A stretch of 64,000 nucleotides of DNA from Lota lota (Eukaryota; Chordata; Actinopteri; Gadiformes; Lotidae). The notes beneath the pieces were generated by a model. That model was not told the DNA's origin. It made no database searches and saw only the letters and a program-made list of their open reading frames with translations. The stretch covers positions 2,396,954-2,460,953 of the forward strand of contig JACYXH010000017.1 in the NCBI GenBank assembly GCA_026745465.1, read 5' to 3'. Every line of letters begins with the position of its first letter. Within the stretch, counting starts at the first letter, position 1. Of this stretch, positions 1-15,579 are shown piece by piece. Made by a program: the position numbers and the translations under genes.

Positions 1-2515
1 CCCCTTTTGAATGCAGTTTGAAAGCACAATGTGAGCTATCAACAGGAAGAGAACGACAGTGCCAAGGCTACAGGATATTCAAGGACGAAGCTGGGCAGAG
101 CTCAAAAACACACATGCACGCACGCATACACACACACTTTCAGTGGCAGTATACAGTCAACATGACTATACAGGTCCATTTAACACTGTGATATAAGCAT
201 GCACACAAACACGCACTACAGAACGCCATACTCGTAACTTCCCGGGTTCATAGCCCATAGTCACAACCAAGACAATATCATCTTTCAAACAGAGGCGCGT
301 TGGAGGAGAATCTGCTATTGCGTTGCTGCTATTCTACTGTTTTAAAAGGTTTTGTTTCGTAAGAATGAGCTTGGTTTTCAAATCCAATCCAATCCATATT
401 GGCGATATAACAACCACATATTTATTTCACGGGCGTTTTATTTGTGTATTTTCTGTTTATAAAGTTGGACACAGGTCTTGCTGTCTACTTGTGTGGAAAT
501 TGGAGAGCTCAGTCCCCTCTGAAAGTGGGGATGTGGGGATGGAAATAGAGGATGGAGAGAGAAATGGGTTATTTTTCAATAATTCAATAGTTAGAATCCA
601 GATAATGCGGCCACTGCGCGTTCTCCGACAGAAGAGAGACAACGGTGGATATAGCCCCCCGCACTAACAGTGTGCGAGGGCTTTTCATCCGTGTGAAATG
701 TCAGTTGAATCAAAGCTACAGCAATACCCAGGAAGTGATATTTTCAATGAATAAAACATGGCTTTCACGCACTCTCCATCTCTTCACCAAATCTCTGTAT
801 CTCTCCTTCGCTCTCTTCCCCTTTCGCTCTCACTTCCGATCTCTCTTTCAATCACTCGCTCTCTCCTTTCGTCAGCTCGGGAAACACAAATATCTCAAGT
901 GTTTTCATTCTTGTCATCTTCTTTTTGCAGTGTGCATTCTCTCGCTTTCCTCGCATCTTTATTCTAGTCCTTCGTGCGTGGCACCTTCAATGAATCAAAC
1001 CGTTAATCACCTCGTCGTTTATGCACAACTTTAAAACGACCTGGGCACAACAAAGGAACGCCTCACTCAAGACATCGCACACACTGACCAGTTGAAAGGT
1101 CATCACGTTTCCACACCCTTCTTGAAAGAGTGTGGGAAGTGGAATGTATTTCTGACATCCAAAACAAAGCCAAAGTTCCTTCTGAGGCGATTACCTCAAA
1201 AAGGTAAATATGCTGAAACTGATATTCACCATAGTCTCATTAAAGCCTGACAATTAAAGTTATAATTCAGATGCGAAGAAAAACGAATCTGAATAATTTG
1301 CTTATTGACTTGCAAATGTTGAAACTGATGTCAATAGGTCACGGCTAATTAAACTCCCTCCCCACTGATTATCTTTAAAATAAAAAAGAAACAGAACACG
1401 ATTGGAATTCATAACGGTCAATTTAGCTGCCTGTTTGGTGAATTCGTTTCCACAAGATGGAACAACAAGACGGTAATGGGCAATGCTTAAACCACAAACT
1501 GCGATGGAATAAATAATGCACTAAACTGCTCATTGCCATTTAGAGGTGAATGGACAGTATCACGTAAACACGCACTACGCGTTCACACAAGCCCGTTACC
1601 GTCTAAGGAAAACCCCAGAAAACAACTGGCATCGCACAAATATCGTTCGGCAGATTTCTCTTTACCAGAAATGACTTTCGAGAGAACAGAAAACGAGCAG
1701 TGAAATCAACTGTCCCAAGATGACCGCGCAACGTGTCCAAATGCGTTCAGTTAAAAACCCAGGCTAAATCAAGCTTAAGTTTTGCCACAAGGTCCGCACA
1801 TGCGATGTGAAAGATGAATCATAAAATACACATTTTGAATCACAGCAAGACACCCCACGTGTCCATAAAAGGCTCATATAAAGGCAGCAAACAGGGGGAA
1901 AGTAACGTTTTAAATGGGATGGAGAAAACGACATATCGGTGGACATTGGTTCAGAACCAAAGCGCGTTGCCTAAAACCATTGGCTCCGGATGGTTTGGTG
2001 CGTCATTTTTTTTTTTTGATGTATTTGTTCATTTCAATGAATTATTGAATTCAGGACTACACAAGGAAACACGTTTATACCACAAATAACGCTACAACTT
2101 GTAGGGTGTGTGCATGGTTTCGGCGCACCTTGCCCACACCACTAAACTTGTTCTCACTCTCCAACGATGGTTCATTATCCCAGTTGGACAAGTAAGGCTG
2201 TGGGTTAGAGCCACAGCCACGACGCGCATCCCTCTTCTGGTGAGTCTTTCCAAAACATATTTAACAATGCATACAACATTATAATGATCGGTATATAATA
2301 GGCCCCAATACGCTCAAACACACCCTGCAGGCTGCATAAAGTCAATATTTGAACATTTCGCCTACCCCTCGCCAAGGTAGCCGGGACTTGCGAGGCGAAC
2401 AGCACGAGGATGCCACAACTCAAGTAGCATCCTATGGAAATCCGTCCCATCATGGTCTCGCGTCCCATCGCATCTTGGGTGCCCGCTCATGGGGTCTCTG
2501 AAGAAGCATTGGGTT
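1..2515. other. No gene seen; non-coding stretch
   Basis: I see no exon with splice sites and no recognisable protein here. The visible structure is a short CA-rich patch near 110-140, a pyrimidine-rich CT patch at about 770-870, and scattered A/T runs. The few open frames of 60-130 codons have no recognisable domain, and several rely on the CT-rich patch. Confidence 0.6.
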
Positions 2516-2517
2516 TC

Positions 2518-2860
2518 AGGCGGCGGCGGCAGCGGCGGCTTCACCGTGGCAGCCTCCTCCTCACCCACCCCCTCCTCCTCCTCCTCCTCCGCGCTATGGA
2601 TCGGTGCCCGCGCCTCAGCCAAGGTAAAAGCACCGCAGCACCATCGCGGAGGATCGCAGTGCGGTCAGAACAAAATGAAAAGTCGCTTGATGCTCCTCGG
2701 CTCTCGAGCTCAGAGTGCACGAGTGAGAGCAAGAAAGAAAAAAAAAAGCACACGCACGCACGCACACACACACACACACACAGCACACACAGAGGCGGGT
2801 AGCCTTCAGCTTGAGGGCGGAGAGAGGGAGACAAGGGGGGAGAGAGAGATGCAACTCTAG
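2518..2860. repeat. Low-complexity block: CGG/CTC triplets, CA array, GA-rich tail
   Basis: A CGG/CAG-type triplet run (about 2518-2540) is followed by a CTC triplet run (about 2555-2592), a CA array (about 2752-2790) and a GA-rich tail (about 2815-2850). Overlapping frames are open on both strands because the triplet runs lack stops. The GC-rich triplet part could be the edge of a first exon or CpG-rich promoter, but nothing recognisable is encoded. Confidence 0.6.
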
Positions 2861-2939
2861 TCCATACCTTTGTTGACAGGATACTGTGCGTGCACGTGTG
2901 TTTGCGAGCGCGCGCGTGTGTGTACAGAGAGACAAGCAA

Positions 2940-3970
2940 TTACCAAGGTTTTTATTTTAATCTCAGCCAACGCAAAATAATGCTAAAGAAAAAATATCAA
3001 GCCTTTAATATTGGTTGGGTAACCCAGATAAAGCCAGAGAAGAAATGTCAATAAGGTGATGAGTTTATCAGGGAGATCCTGTTCAGTAGAATGAGCCATT
3101 TATATAAAATACAACATCTACACTTATATGATGTTGGACGGCATAGCCCTTCAGATGCTGGGCTATGCAGGTCAGACAATTAATTAGTTCTGATTTGACG
3201 TGACGGCGGAGAATGCACAAGCACCTCATCCAACTTGAGAAAGCAAAGGTAAATCCCTTCAGGTAAGGATGCAGAGTGTGAAATGTCACGTAATAACGCA
3301 ATAATGCCAATCTCCAAGCCATGGCACACATGAATGCAGCGGCATTAGTTTTCCTTGTAGAGCACTACGGTGCGACCTTCGGCGCCACAATTACCCCTGC
3401 TGACCAGAAATCCAATGGTTCATTTCCCTGGGATCTTGTGAGGGGTCGTTCGGTTAGAGGAGGTTAAGTATGCAATTATAATTCTAAAAGGGGCATAACT
3501 GTGCTTAAAATATTTAGGATTGCCATGAGTCTAATTGACAGAGTGTGGACATTGACATTACCTTGGAGAAGTCACGACCGATATAATGGCCCTTTGTTAA
3601 ATGCATAAGTGAACATGTGCTAGTTGACAGGGGGCATTCGCCATAAATTACCCTCTTACCCCTAACTGTTGACAAAACTGTTGCTTGAAAGTATTTGTTC
3701 CTGCACTGCCAGACTCGGCAGGTAATCTGTAGTAGTAAATTGAAACACATTATAATGGAATATATTTACAATTGGACACAGATGAAATACTGTATTTAAT
3801 CTTGTAGCTAATCAGTTCACAATTAGCTTTTCAAATTGCTCTTGTTTCTGTCAGACAAAGCAAATTGCAACAACAATCATGTCTTAACTTTACATAACCA
3901 AAAAATAGATTTGATGTCAAGGTAAAATGGAACATTTGTGGTGTTGCTTAGAGGAGATGCTTAAAGAAGG
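2940..3970. other. No gene or repeat recognised
   Basis: Ordinary AT-leaning sequence. No splice-supported exon, tandem repeat or transposon end was recognised. Confidence 0.5.
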
Positions 3971-4187
3971 CACTAGGAACATTCAGTCAGAAATAGTCAA
4001 CCAGGAACAGTCAGGTCAGAAACAGTCCGTCAGAAAAAGTAAACCAGGAATAGTCAGGACCAGTCAGCCAGGAACAGTCAGTCAGGAATAGTCATGTCAG
4101 GAACAGTCAGTCAGGAACAGTCAGTCAGGAATAGTCAGCCAGGAATAGCCAGGTCAGGAACAGTCAGCCAGGAACAATCAGCCATGG
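3971..4187. repeat. Diverged minisatellite, about 14-bp unit
   Basis: Some 13-15 imperfect copies of a unit near GTCAGTCAGGAACA, with variants such as GTCAGCCAGGAATA. Some units are lengthened by an extra AG or GTCAG. The array ends just before a T-rich run at about 4201-4220. The unit length varies, so this is a decayed tandem array and not coding. Confidence 0.8.
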
Positions 4188-4199
4188 GCAATCCAACAT

Positions 4200-5905
4200 T
4201 CTTTTTTTCTTTTTTTTTTTACTATATACCTTCCTTTATTGAACAAAAGCCTTCATAATCTGCACAGGAACCACCATTTTCTATGCACAGTGGCCAGGGC
4301 AGGAAAAGGGTTGGCCGTTGTACTAGCAGCCTGTTAATCAGTGACTTGCACATTAAGGCTGCCTTTAAAAGCAGGAGAGGGGTCATGCAGGAAACATTAC
4401 CAGAGCCCAGTACAGACAAGATGTTCACAGTTGTCTCAGACTGGTTCCCTGTAGAGCATCTGCTCGCTTCACAACAAGTGAGACCTGCATGCATGCAAAA
4501 AACAATTATTCCTGGCTGACTGCATAAAACCACAGATTGCATGTGACTCCAACTATTGAACCTCTGGCCAAAATTTCAAGCACTCTAATATGTCAGGTGT
4601 TGAAGGAGTTCGCTTATAGGCTAAATAACAGGGCACGGCTATGACAAGGCGTTTGATGCACGAGTGAGCTTCACCTTGCTCAGCAAAGTATTCATAATGC
4701 CAATGCTCATTGATGAAACTGAGAGCCTCAGATATATATGAGACTGTAGGCAAGGTCAGCCAAGTTGTGGAGAACAACTATTTGGGTAGAAAGAGTTTAG
4801 TATGATTTGTTAAAGGACTGTTATACTGCAAAAGGGAATATAACTGCACAAGGGAGTTTGAGAACTGCTAGCCTATTTATTATTATGATACTTATATTGA
4901 AACTGTGAAACTATAAAAGCGGTCTGTGTTTGCACCTTTCATATTAAGAGTTCTGGTTTCCAGTGCCAAAATGTAACTCTTTAATTAGGTATTATGATTT
5001 AAAAAAGGGCCAATTAATATGATTTCAAAGATGCAGCAGTGTGCAACCACTATACTATCATGGGTGATTTTATAGGACTTCAGTAGCTTCATCTCCAAGC
5101 CCAATATTAAAGCTACTTTATGTCCAAATACCTACGGGGGAGCTTTACTACATTTGCCACATGAAAAAGCATTTCAAGCAACACTTGTCAAAAAAAGCAG
5201 TCCCTGGCCCTCAGGAGCGAGGCAACAGCATATTTGTTGTGATCCAGCCCATGGAGTTTGAGGTTCACTGTAGGGTTTTAGAAGACACACTATGATGCAG
5301 ATCCTCTGGTGTATATTGTGAACAACTCCCTCTATGTCTGTACACTGGCTGCTAGCAGGAGGGCAACAGCTAATGTAGTTCATCTGGTTCAGGGGCTAAC
5401 GAAGCTGATGTTCCCACCTCTTTCGTCTCATTTGCGCCCTACACCAGCTATTACACAGACTTTAGGCAAGAGCATGTCGATGCATTCTACGCACATGTTC
5501 ATTGCAACCACTACGGATAACTTGCATGTTGATTTATTCAAGATTGCTTCCATAAGAGACAATAAATGCATGAACAAAGACTCACTGGGGCAAACTCCCT
5601 TTTTCGTCAAGTAATAGCCCCAGTGTGTTAATACTAGAGTGGGAGTGGTCTGTGATGTGTGCACTACGAGACTTATAGCAGGGGTCTCTCCACCCCAGCC
5701 TTTATTGGACTGTAAATTGCTATTTCAAACACATGTTGAAGTAAAGCTTGCTGTTGAAGGCTACACACCCAAAAGAAAAGATAGGCCTTGGGCCTTGTGT
5801 GTACACATTCACCTTGACAAGACAACACAACGTTTTTTCTGCTGATGATGGAGCTGGAGCGGTGTTAAGCCACAGGCACGATGCACTAATGTGACAAATC
5901 TGACC
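4200..5905. other. No gene recognised
   Basis: A T-run at about 4201-4220 is followed by unremarkable sequence. Open frames of 60-106 codons on both strands show no recognisable domain and no convincing pair of splice sites. Confidence 0.5.
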
Positions 5906-5910
5906 CTGGT

Positions 5911-6230
5911 AGGTAAGCCATATGAATGATATTCATATAGAAACTAGTTGGTTAGCCATATGAATCATATTCATATAGAAACTAGCATTTTAGCCATATG
6001 AATCATATTCATATAGAAACTAGGATTTTAGCCATATGAATCATATTCATATAGAAACTAAAAGGTTAGCCATATTAAGCATATTCATATATAAACCAGT
6101 ACCATATGAATGATATTCATATAGAAACTAGCAGGTTAGCCATATGAATCATATTCATATAGAAACTAAAAGGTTAGCCATATTAAGCATTTTCATATAG
6201 AAACAAAAAGATTAGCCATATGAATGATAT
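5911..6230. repeat. 38-bp tandem repeat with an inverted repeat in each unit
   Basis: About eight head-to-tail copies of a 38-bp unit that begins TTAGCCATATGAAT and ends near CATATAGAAACTAG. Most units contain the perfect 8-bp inverted repeat ATATGAAT / ATTCATAT around a 3-base spacer (CAT or GAT). Two units carry ATATTAAG in the left arm, and one unit has lost its first bases. The last unit decays at about 6225. No open frame runs through it. It is a small satellite-like array, not a CRISPR array: the units abut without unique spacers. Confidence 0.85.
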
Positions 6231-6464
6231 TTCTAAAACTGTATTTCTAAGACCCTATTTTGTTATTGTGTTTTTGCCTTTAAGACTATCAAAGTGAGCT
6301 ACTCACTTTGGCTTGTTAATGTTACCTTTGCTGTCCAATTCAACAGTACCACCAGAATTTGTAATGTTATACAATTAAAACTGTTATTCATTCGTCCATG
6401 TGCGCCGGCAAAGGCAAGTTCATTTTTCTCTAGGATGGCGACCTGGAGTTTAGCTGGTTAGATG

Positions 6465-6640
6465 GTTGTTTAGGTAATAGGATAGATATGGTTAAGTTAA
6501 GGTGTTCAGTTAGACATTTTTTAATGCAGGAATTAGGCTAGAGATGGTTAAGTTTAGGTTATAGGCTAGAGATGGGTGGTTTAGGTCTAAGGTTAGAGAT
6601 GGTTACGTTTAGGGTTTGGGTTAGGGTTTATGGAAGTGAC
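6465..6640. repeat. Degenerate GGTTAGA/GTTTAGG-rich tract
   Basis: Irregular reiteration of words such as GGTTAGAGATGG, GTTTAGG and GGGTTAGGG over about 170 bp. It resembles decayed tandem repeat. The fully telomeric hexamer is present only once or twice, so I do not call it an interstitial telomere. Confidence 0.5.
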
Positions 6641-7269
6641 TAACGTGTAGTTCCTCGAACGGCCTATAGATGGCTTCATGCAAAAAGACGCTCCACCATT
6701 CTAAGTCAACAGGAAAAATGTGATCTCATTCTCGTAAAAAAAAAGGAATACATATTTTCTTCTTTCGGTTAGGATCTTCATGGCCATATTTGGTATTTTG
6801 AGAGGTTCTGATTCAGTTTTGTTTATTAAAATTTTTATTCAGGGCTGAATATTAATGAGTTTCGGCCATAGACTACTGCGAGGCGACTATTCAGTTCCCG
6901 CCCTCAGTTTGCCAAATATGGGTCGTTTCTCCAGCAATGGCGGCGCCCATAAAGGGAAATCTAGGGCTTGATTATGGTCGTGTGTAAACCAATGGGATAC
7001 GTCCACAATTTTTAACAGCCCATGGTCAAGATATGTCATAGACATATCAAATGATCTCTAAGATTGGAGTGGTGGTCAATGTGAATGACGCCTTATGGAT
7101 CCTCCAATGGGCGTTAAGGTGGAGAATGCAAATGTTTTGTTGGAGAACAGTCTGTTAGAAGAAGACAAAGCGTGTAATTGGTTCACAAACAAAGACAAGG
7201 CATTCATTCTCTGAGTAAATGACTCTCCAATTAAATGACTATTCAATTTGTCCCTGTGTGGAACGCAAT

Positions 7270-7341
7270 GCACATACACACAGACACACACACACACACA
7301 CATAGGAGAGAGAGAACAGTAAAAATAAGAATAAAATAGAA

Positions 7342-7405
<64 letters not shown>

Positions 7406-7434
7406 CTAACAAACACACACACACACACACACAT
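7270..7434. repeat. CA/AC microsatellite cluster
   Basis: Three CA arrays are separated by a short unique piece (about 7303-7340). The longest pure run is about 7350-7400. Cys-Val open frames here are stop-free translations of the repeat. Confidence 0.95.
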
Positions 7435-7439
7435 CGGGG

Positions 7440-8765
7440 CTCAGATTGTCAGCTGGACAGTGAATGCTCTGGGTTTAACTAGGCATCTTTCTCCTTCCTC
7501 CAGCTCCACCTGGGAGGCCCCTCTAGGCATGGACCCTGGGGGCTCACACCCCGCTAGTTTGTTTGGATCTTCGGGTCCCGCTCCAACAGGCGAAGGGGAA
7601 TTAAGCGCTTGTTGCAATTCGTGCATCGAGGTGAGAATCCCAAATCAGGGAACGTGTGGGTGCCGTGCAGGCAGAGACCTTTCTATGGCCACCGACTAGC
7701 GCGCAGATCCAAAGTGTCAATTGGTTGACAAAACAGAAACCCCTCTGTAGAAGCAGTGTGTGTCAATGCCTGGGTTTGATATTGCAGAGATGTAGAGAGA
7801 GAATGGCCAGGAAGTATTGTCAACAGCTGCATTTTGTCAAAGGTGAAGCAGACATAACAACGTGGAGGATGCTTTTGACTGGCATAATAACAAAAACTTA
7901 TAATATTAATAATAATAATCCCTGCAGCAATCTTTCTTTTCAATTCCTGAGTTGACATCACAAACTGTAAACTGAAAAGACCTTCGGAATCGATGAAAAA
8001 AAAAGTATTGTCACTAATTAAAATCAAGAAATGGATAACATCTCTCGGGCAATAATTTTATTTTTGTATATGTTTTTAATTCAGGCAAATTCTGCTCCAC
8101 GGTTGGCATGACAATGATGGCGCAGCTATTTTACAGTTTGCCTCTGGATGAAATTATTAATTGCAAACTGGCAAATATGAGGAATGCCATGGAATGCTAC
8201 AAACAAGTAATTCCATACAGCAAATGTAACCCTGTTAAAGCAATATTCTTGAAACTCGATCCCAGCATCTTTCTAACTGGTTGCTCCCATCTCGCCACAC
8301 CATAAGTGAATTGAACTACTCTGTGTGAACTCTCATGAGCTTCGGTAAGGAGATGACGACGAGGCTACGGAATGAAACCATTGGCAGGTTGATGCAGCAA
8401 TCTATTAACGGGTGGATTGAGTGATCCATCATCTCACCCTGGACCACTCCAAAGAGATTGTTCTGCATGCGCTGTGTGTAGTGCAACGTCTCCTATGAGT
8501 CAATTGTACTGCTGCAGGTTATTAAAATACAGACTATAATCAAAACAAGGTGAATTATTGTGAATTTTCACAACCTGTCAGATGAAAAAAACGAATATAA
8601 ACTTTCCGACCAGTATTCTGTGCCAATGTGCCAATCTGCTGGTGTAATTCTTTAAATGGATGTAGCCTCCCAAAATAATCTGTCAACATTAATGTTAATG
8701 AATTATTGTATTACATTATCGCTAGAACATTAGATGAAGGTACTCCAAGTACATATAGAAAAACA
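7440..8765. other. No gene recognised
   Basis: A GC-richer patch at about 7490-7630 reads open on both strands. Its + frame (7460-7699) ends a Cys-rich stretch at a GTGAGA that could be a splice donor. I cannot match it to a family and do not call an exon. The rest is AT-rich and featureless. Confidence 0.45.
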
Positions 8766-8768
8766 TAA

Positions 8769-8832
8769 ACTCCCAGCAGAAAGGAACTGGATTTGATCCC
8801 CGATGTCCACAGTCTGTACCTGTAGGCTTGAT
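8769..8832 (+). repeat. SINE fragment (related to the copy at 12733-12900)
   Basis: The segment from TCCCAGCAGAAAGG through GATGTCCACAGTC to ACCTGTAGGC aligns base for base, with scattered differences, to 12777-12836. It covers the B-box and the start of the tail only. Presumably it is an old truncated insertion of the same tRNA-derived SINE. Confidence 0.45.
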
Positions 8833-8839
8833 GCATCCT

Positions 8840-9895
8840 ACCTGCTACTTAATGATATGTATCACATTCACCTCAAATTAGAGCAATTGCTAAATATCGA
8901 AATACAAAATATATACTGACCACTGTTTTAGTCCCACCATAGTATATTTAAAATAAATTAATTCAAAACCTTTCAAAGTAGTCAAACAAACCACTAATTG
9001 TGAACAAATAAGATAAGACTCCAACAGAAACTACAACACCATTATTCAAAGCATTGCCAAGGATCCATGTGTTTCATTAACACATCTGCAGGTTATGTGT
9101 TACTTATGATTTCAATGAGTAGTTTGGTGGCAACACAGAAAACTTTGTTGTTGTGAAGAGTATTATATTGAGTTATTAAATTTTTTCTTCTGCGATTATG
9201 TTTTTCATTTCCAAGCCATACAGGCAATAAATAATGGAAATGATATTCATTAGAAATTGTTTACTCTGAATCTCAGAAGCTGTAATGTTTATTGATGGCG
9301 TCAGGTGACAGCGTTAACATGTGCCAGATGCTATGTCAGATCCTTTTGGATGGTAGAACAGCAACAAGGAAAAAAGAAAGTGCGAAAATCAAACAAATAA
9401 CTTCATTGAATGAATTGGAAGCTCAGGAAGGCATTTGTGAGCTGAACCCACAAAGTTGAACTTCAGACAAACATTTCTATATGCTTTTTATAGGTCAAAA
9501 GCATCTTCTGATTCTTAACAGTTGAACAGTGGATGTGCAAACATAGACTAAACTGTTCTTACAATATTTCAGGTGCAAAGGTCCAATAAATAAGTCGTAC
9601 TAATTCACGCTACAGCACCTTCGTTGTTTTAGCTTACCATAACCAGTCTCCCTTAATAGGACAACACTGGCTAATTCAGAGGGTGCCTGCAAAGGGTTTG
9701 AAACCAAAAACAACAGCACTGTCACGACTGCTGTCTTCAGATACTACGATAATTTGCCCCAAAGCAACTACGCAGCCCTTGTGATCTTCCTGTTCCCCAC
9801 AGGAGTCCATACTCGTCTCTAGTCGCATCCATTTTGATCACCTTCAACATCTCCCTCACAGTTCCCCCCAAGTAGAGATTATTACAGGGGACCGT
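8840..9895. other. No gene recognised
   Basis: AT-rich sequence without a supported exon or repeat. Confidence 0.5.
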
Positions 9896-9897
9896 TG

Positions 9898-12730
<2,833 letters not shown>

Positions 12731-12732
12731 GT

Positions 12733-12900
12733 AGCGCCACAGAGGGTGGACAGCTCGGCGGTTAAGGGTGTTCAACTCCCAGGCAAAGGGTTCACGGTTC
12801 GCTCCCCCAATGTCCACACACAACCTACCTGTAGGCATCTTTTAGCAAGATAACTCCCCAACGACTTTGGATAAATGAGTCGGATGAATTGTTAAATGGT
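12733..12900 (+). repeat. tRNA-derived SINE
   Basis: The head carries an A-box-like word (CAGCTCGGCGGTTAAGG, about 12751-12767). About 45 bp later comes a B-box match (GGTTCGCTCCC, 12796-12806), the spacing expected of an internal RNA polymerase III promoter. A tRNA-unrelated body follows (CTACCTGTAGGC and ACGACTTTGGATAAATGAG). The same B-box to CCTGTAGGC segment recurs at 8769-8832, which shows dispersal. No poly-A tail or clear target duplication is seen. The SINE family is not named. Confidence 0.6.
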
Positions 12901-13169
12901 AATTAGTACCACAAAGAACACAACTCTTTAAATTAGATGATTTCATTTGGATCCAGTGTGATCCTTAGAGATGTACCCAAGGTGACCCCGGCCTGCATTA
13001 GCCGAGCCATGTGACGTAAAGTGGACCCTTCACGCAGGGAGTGGGCCCTTTACCTGGGGTCTGACAGGGAGAAGGAGGCACTTGAAATCTGAGGCCCATC
13101 TTATGACCCCTTGGAGCCTTCATTACTCTGTCTGGTTCCACACACACACACCTCGGAAGATTGACGGCC

Positions 13170-13301
<132 letters not shown>

Positions 13302-13786
13302 AACAGCACTAGAACAGTGATTTCCAGCCAGGTACTTCTTGGGCTAAGGTGTGTGTGGTTCCTAAGGGGAACACAGGCTGAGCATATAGAATATATGGTC
13401 AACATTAGCAGTTTCAGGTTTTAGCATTATTTTATTTTGGTGTGAAAATGTTCTTTTTAAAAGTGAAAAGCAATAAAATAATAATAACTAATTATGGGCT
13501 GCCTTTAAAGGCTGTCTGAACCTCAAACTATTTTAGCATTTACAGTATTAAAAAAAAAAGTTAGGCCCACTTACTGACTCATCGTTTCTTATTACCAGCC
13601 ATACAGAACATTTTGGATCTGTGTTTGTTTTCGTGTTTGCATGTTTGGAATCCTGATCACTTGTTATCTGTATTTCAAAAGCACCAATCTGCAGAGCTTC
13701 ATCTTCATGCAGACAGCAGGATGCATGTTAACATGAGTGTGACCACGGACCACCAATCCCTTGATATGAATAACCACATGAACGCA

Positions 13787-13797
13787 CACTCACACGC

Positions 13798-13850
<53 letters not shown>
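13787..13850. repeat. (CA)n microsatellite
   Basis: A CA array with CG interruptions at its left edge. Confidence 0.95.
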
Positions 13851-13851
<1 letters not shown>

Positions 13852-13984
13852 AGAGATCAGGTCTAAGTAAGAAGGGTCGGACAGGACTGTAAAGTTAAAC
13901 CAACATCACTTTGTATATTGGCAGCCACAAGTCCCACTGTGAGTTCAACCACTTCATTCAATAAACACAGAACCCTTACAAATG

Positions 13985-13987
<3 letters not shown>

Positions 13988-14019
<32 letters not shown>
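13988..14019. repeat. (CA)n microsatellite, short
   Basis: About 15 pure CA units. Confidence 0.95.
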
Positions 14020-14174
14020 AAGTTCGTAGCGGTGGCATTATTATGATGCTTGAGCCCACAGGCGGGGGAGAGTACAACTGAGGACTGAATTAGTTTGACG
14101 TTATTAAAGCAAAATAAAAAAAACGATTACAATGGTAACTAGCCGAGAGGTTGTAAAACTAAATCATTTTTTTA

Positions 14175-14345
14175 AGGGGCCCTATTTTACCACCAGGTGT
14201 GAGAGTGATTGGCCATTACAAGTCGTTTCAAAAGCTGCTGTGCCCTGTGACTTAGTGACATCACAAGTGGGCGTGTCAGAGGGCAGGGCAGATTTTGGAA
14301 GGACTTGTAATGGGAGCTCGTTAAAAGGAGGTAAAAACAGTGATT
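14175..14345. mobile_element. MITE-like palindromic element, GGGGCCCTATTTTACC family
   Basis: The left side reads GGGGCCCTATTTTACCACC, then CCATTACAAGTCGTTTCAAAA. The right side, read on the other strand, gives TTTTACCTCC and then CCATTACAAGTCCTTCCAAAA. The element is therefore an imperfect inverted repeat of about 160 bp. Its middle carries GTGACATCACAAGTGGGCGTGTC. Related pieces occur at about 32700-32750, 43500-43600 and 55921-56110. No transposase is encoded. Non-autonomous DNA transposon is the best reading; the superfamily is not determined. Confidence 0.55.
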
Positions 14346-15579
14346 GACTTGCTTGTGAAATCAGGAGGAGAACCAGGCTCATCAGCTCTACATGGCTCAC
14401 ATGAAAGCTGCTGTACGTAAGATTTGAGAGTTGTAAGGAGTTTGTAAAAGAGCAGAAGGGAGCAAGTTTCTGAAACTACAAAAAACAACAACACATTCCC
14501 TTCCTCTCTGCTTCCTCCCTCCCTACATTTCTCCACCATTGAGAAGTGTTGCATTTTATGCGCCTGTGAGTGACAGGTAAGATGGATACCACAAACCAAT
14601 CACAAGAGCAGCAATGGCAGCGAAGGGACCAGCCGACCATGTTTGAAGTCAGACTTTTACCAAAACAATGACAGACAAGGACATGTTAAGGATTGCTTTA
14701 CCTCAACTATAAAACAACTACCCTGGCCGGGCAACAAAAGGAAAAACATTCGGATCTGTATCATATTTTCAGAAGCCTGTTGCGACCCCAGAAAGTAGGT
14801 AGTATTAAAAAAGATGCTTACCTTCGACAGAAAGGTTTGCATTGGCTGGACTGTTTGACCCAAATGTTTGGGTCACACTGGGGTTAACCTAATCCTAAAC
14901 CACATCTTAAAGTGTACACACATTAGATGTCAAAGTAAATGTTAAGACCATTGCTCTATTCTTTCTACAGAGTGTGCAAGTGGTCTAAGCGTTCAACTGA
15001 ATGGACATGAGTGGCCTGTAGAACCACCAATGAAGTGCAGAAATTGCTTGATAATAGCTCTGCCATAACAACGTATTATTTGTTAGAATTAGACCAAGCA
15101 GGGGCAGTGAATGAGCTCTGAAGGTTGCCATTGTCTTTCTGTGATTTCAAATAGAACTGACTCACTGCTGCAGCCAATCAGCTAATAATCTAGAGAAACA
15201 CATATTAAGAGTGAATGTCTATCATAAATAATGATTTCTTACTGACACTCAAACATTGGCCATTATTACATATTCAAAATTTTGTCTTTGAAAGAATGAA
15301 TTGTATGCATGATTTTGAAATGTATATTAAGAAGCGTCAATCATTTGGACAGAGCATGGGGAGAATCGGCACATTTGATTTCGACACACGCTAATCCTAA
15401 CCCTTTTGCACACACATTATCACCTCTACTGCTGACTGCGGTTTTCCTTCCAATTAAAAAATTTTGGCACTCTGTGATGGTGTCATGTCGAGAGTGCAGG
15501 CCTATTTCCCTCTTCTCTGTGTTTATGTGCAACTTCTTTGTGTATTTTTTTATATTCCATTTTTGTATTACTTCTAAAT

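Noticed and set aside
5911-6230. CRISPR-like array
   Set aside because: The units are directly adjacent with no unique spacers, and the genome is eukaryotic. It is a tandem repeat.
6465-6640. Interstitial telomere
   Set aside because: Only one or two true TTAGGG-type hexamers occur; the tract is irregular.
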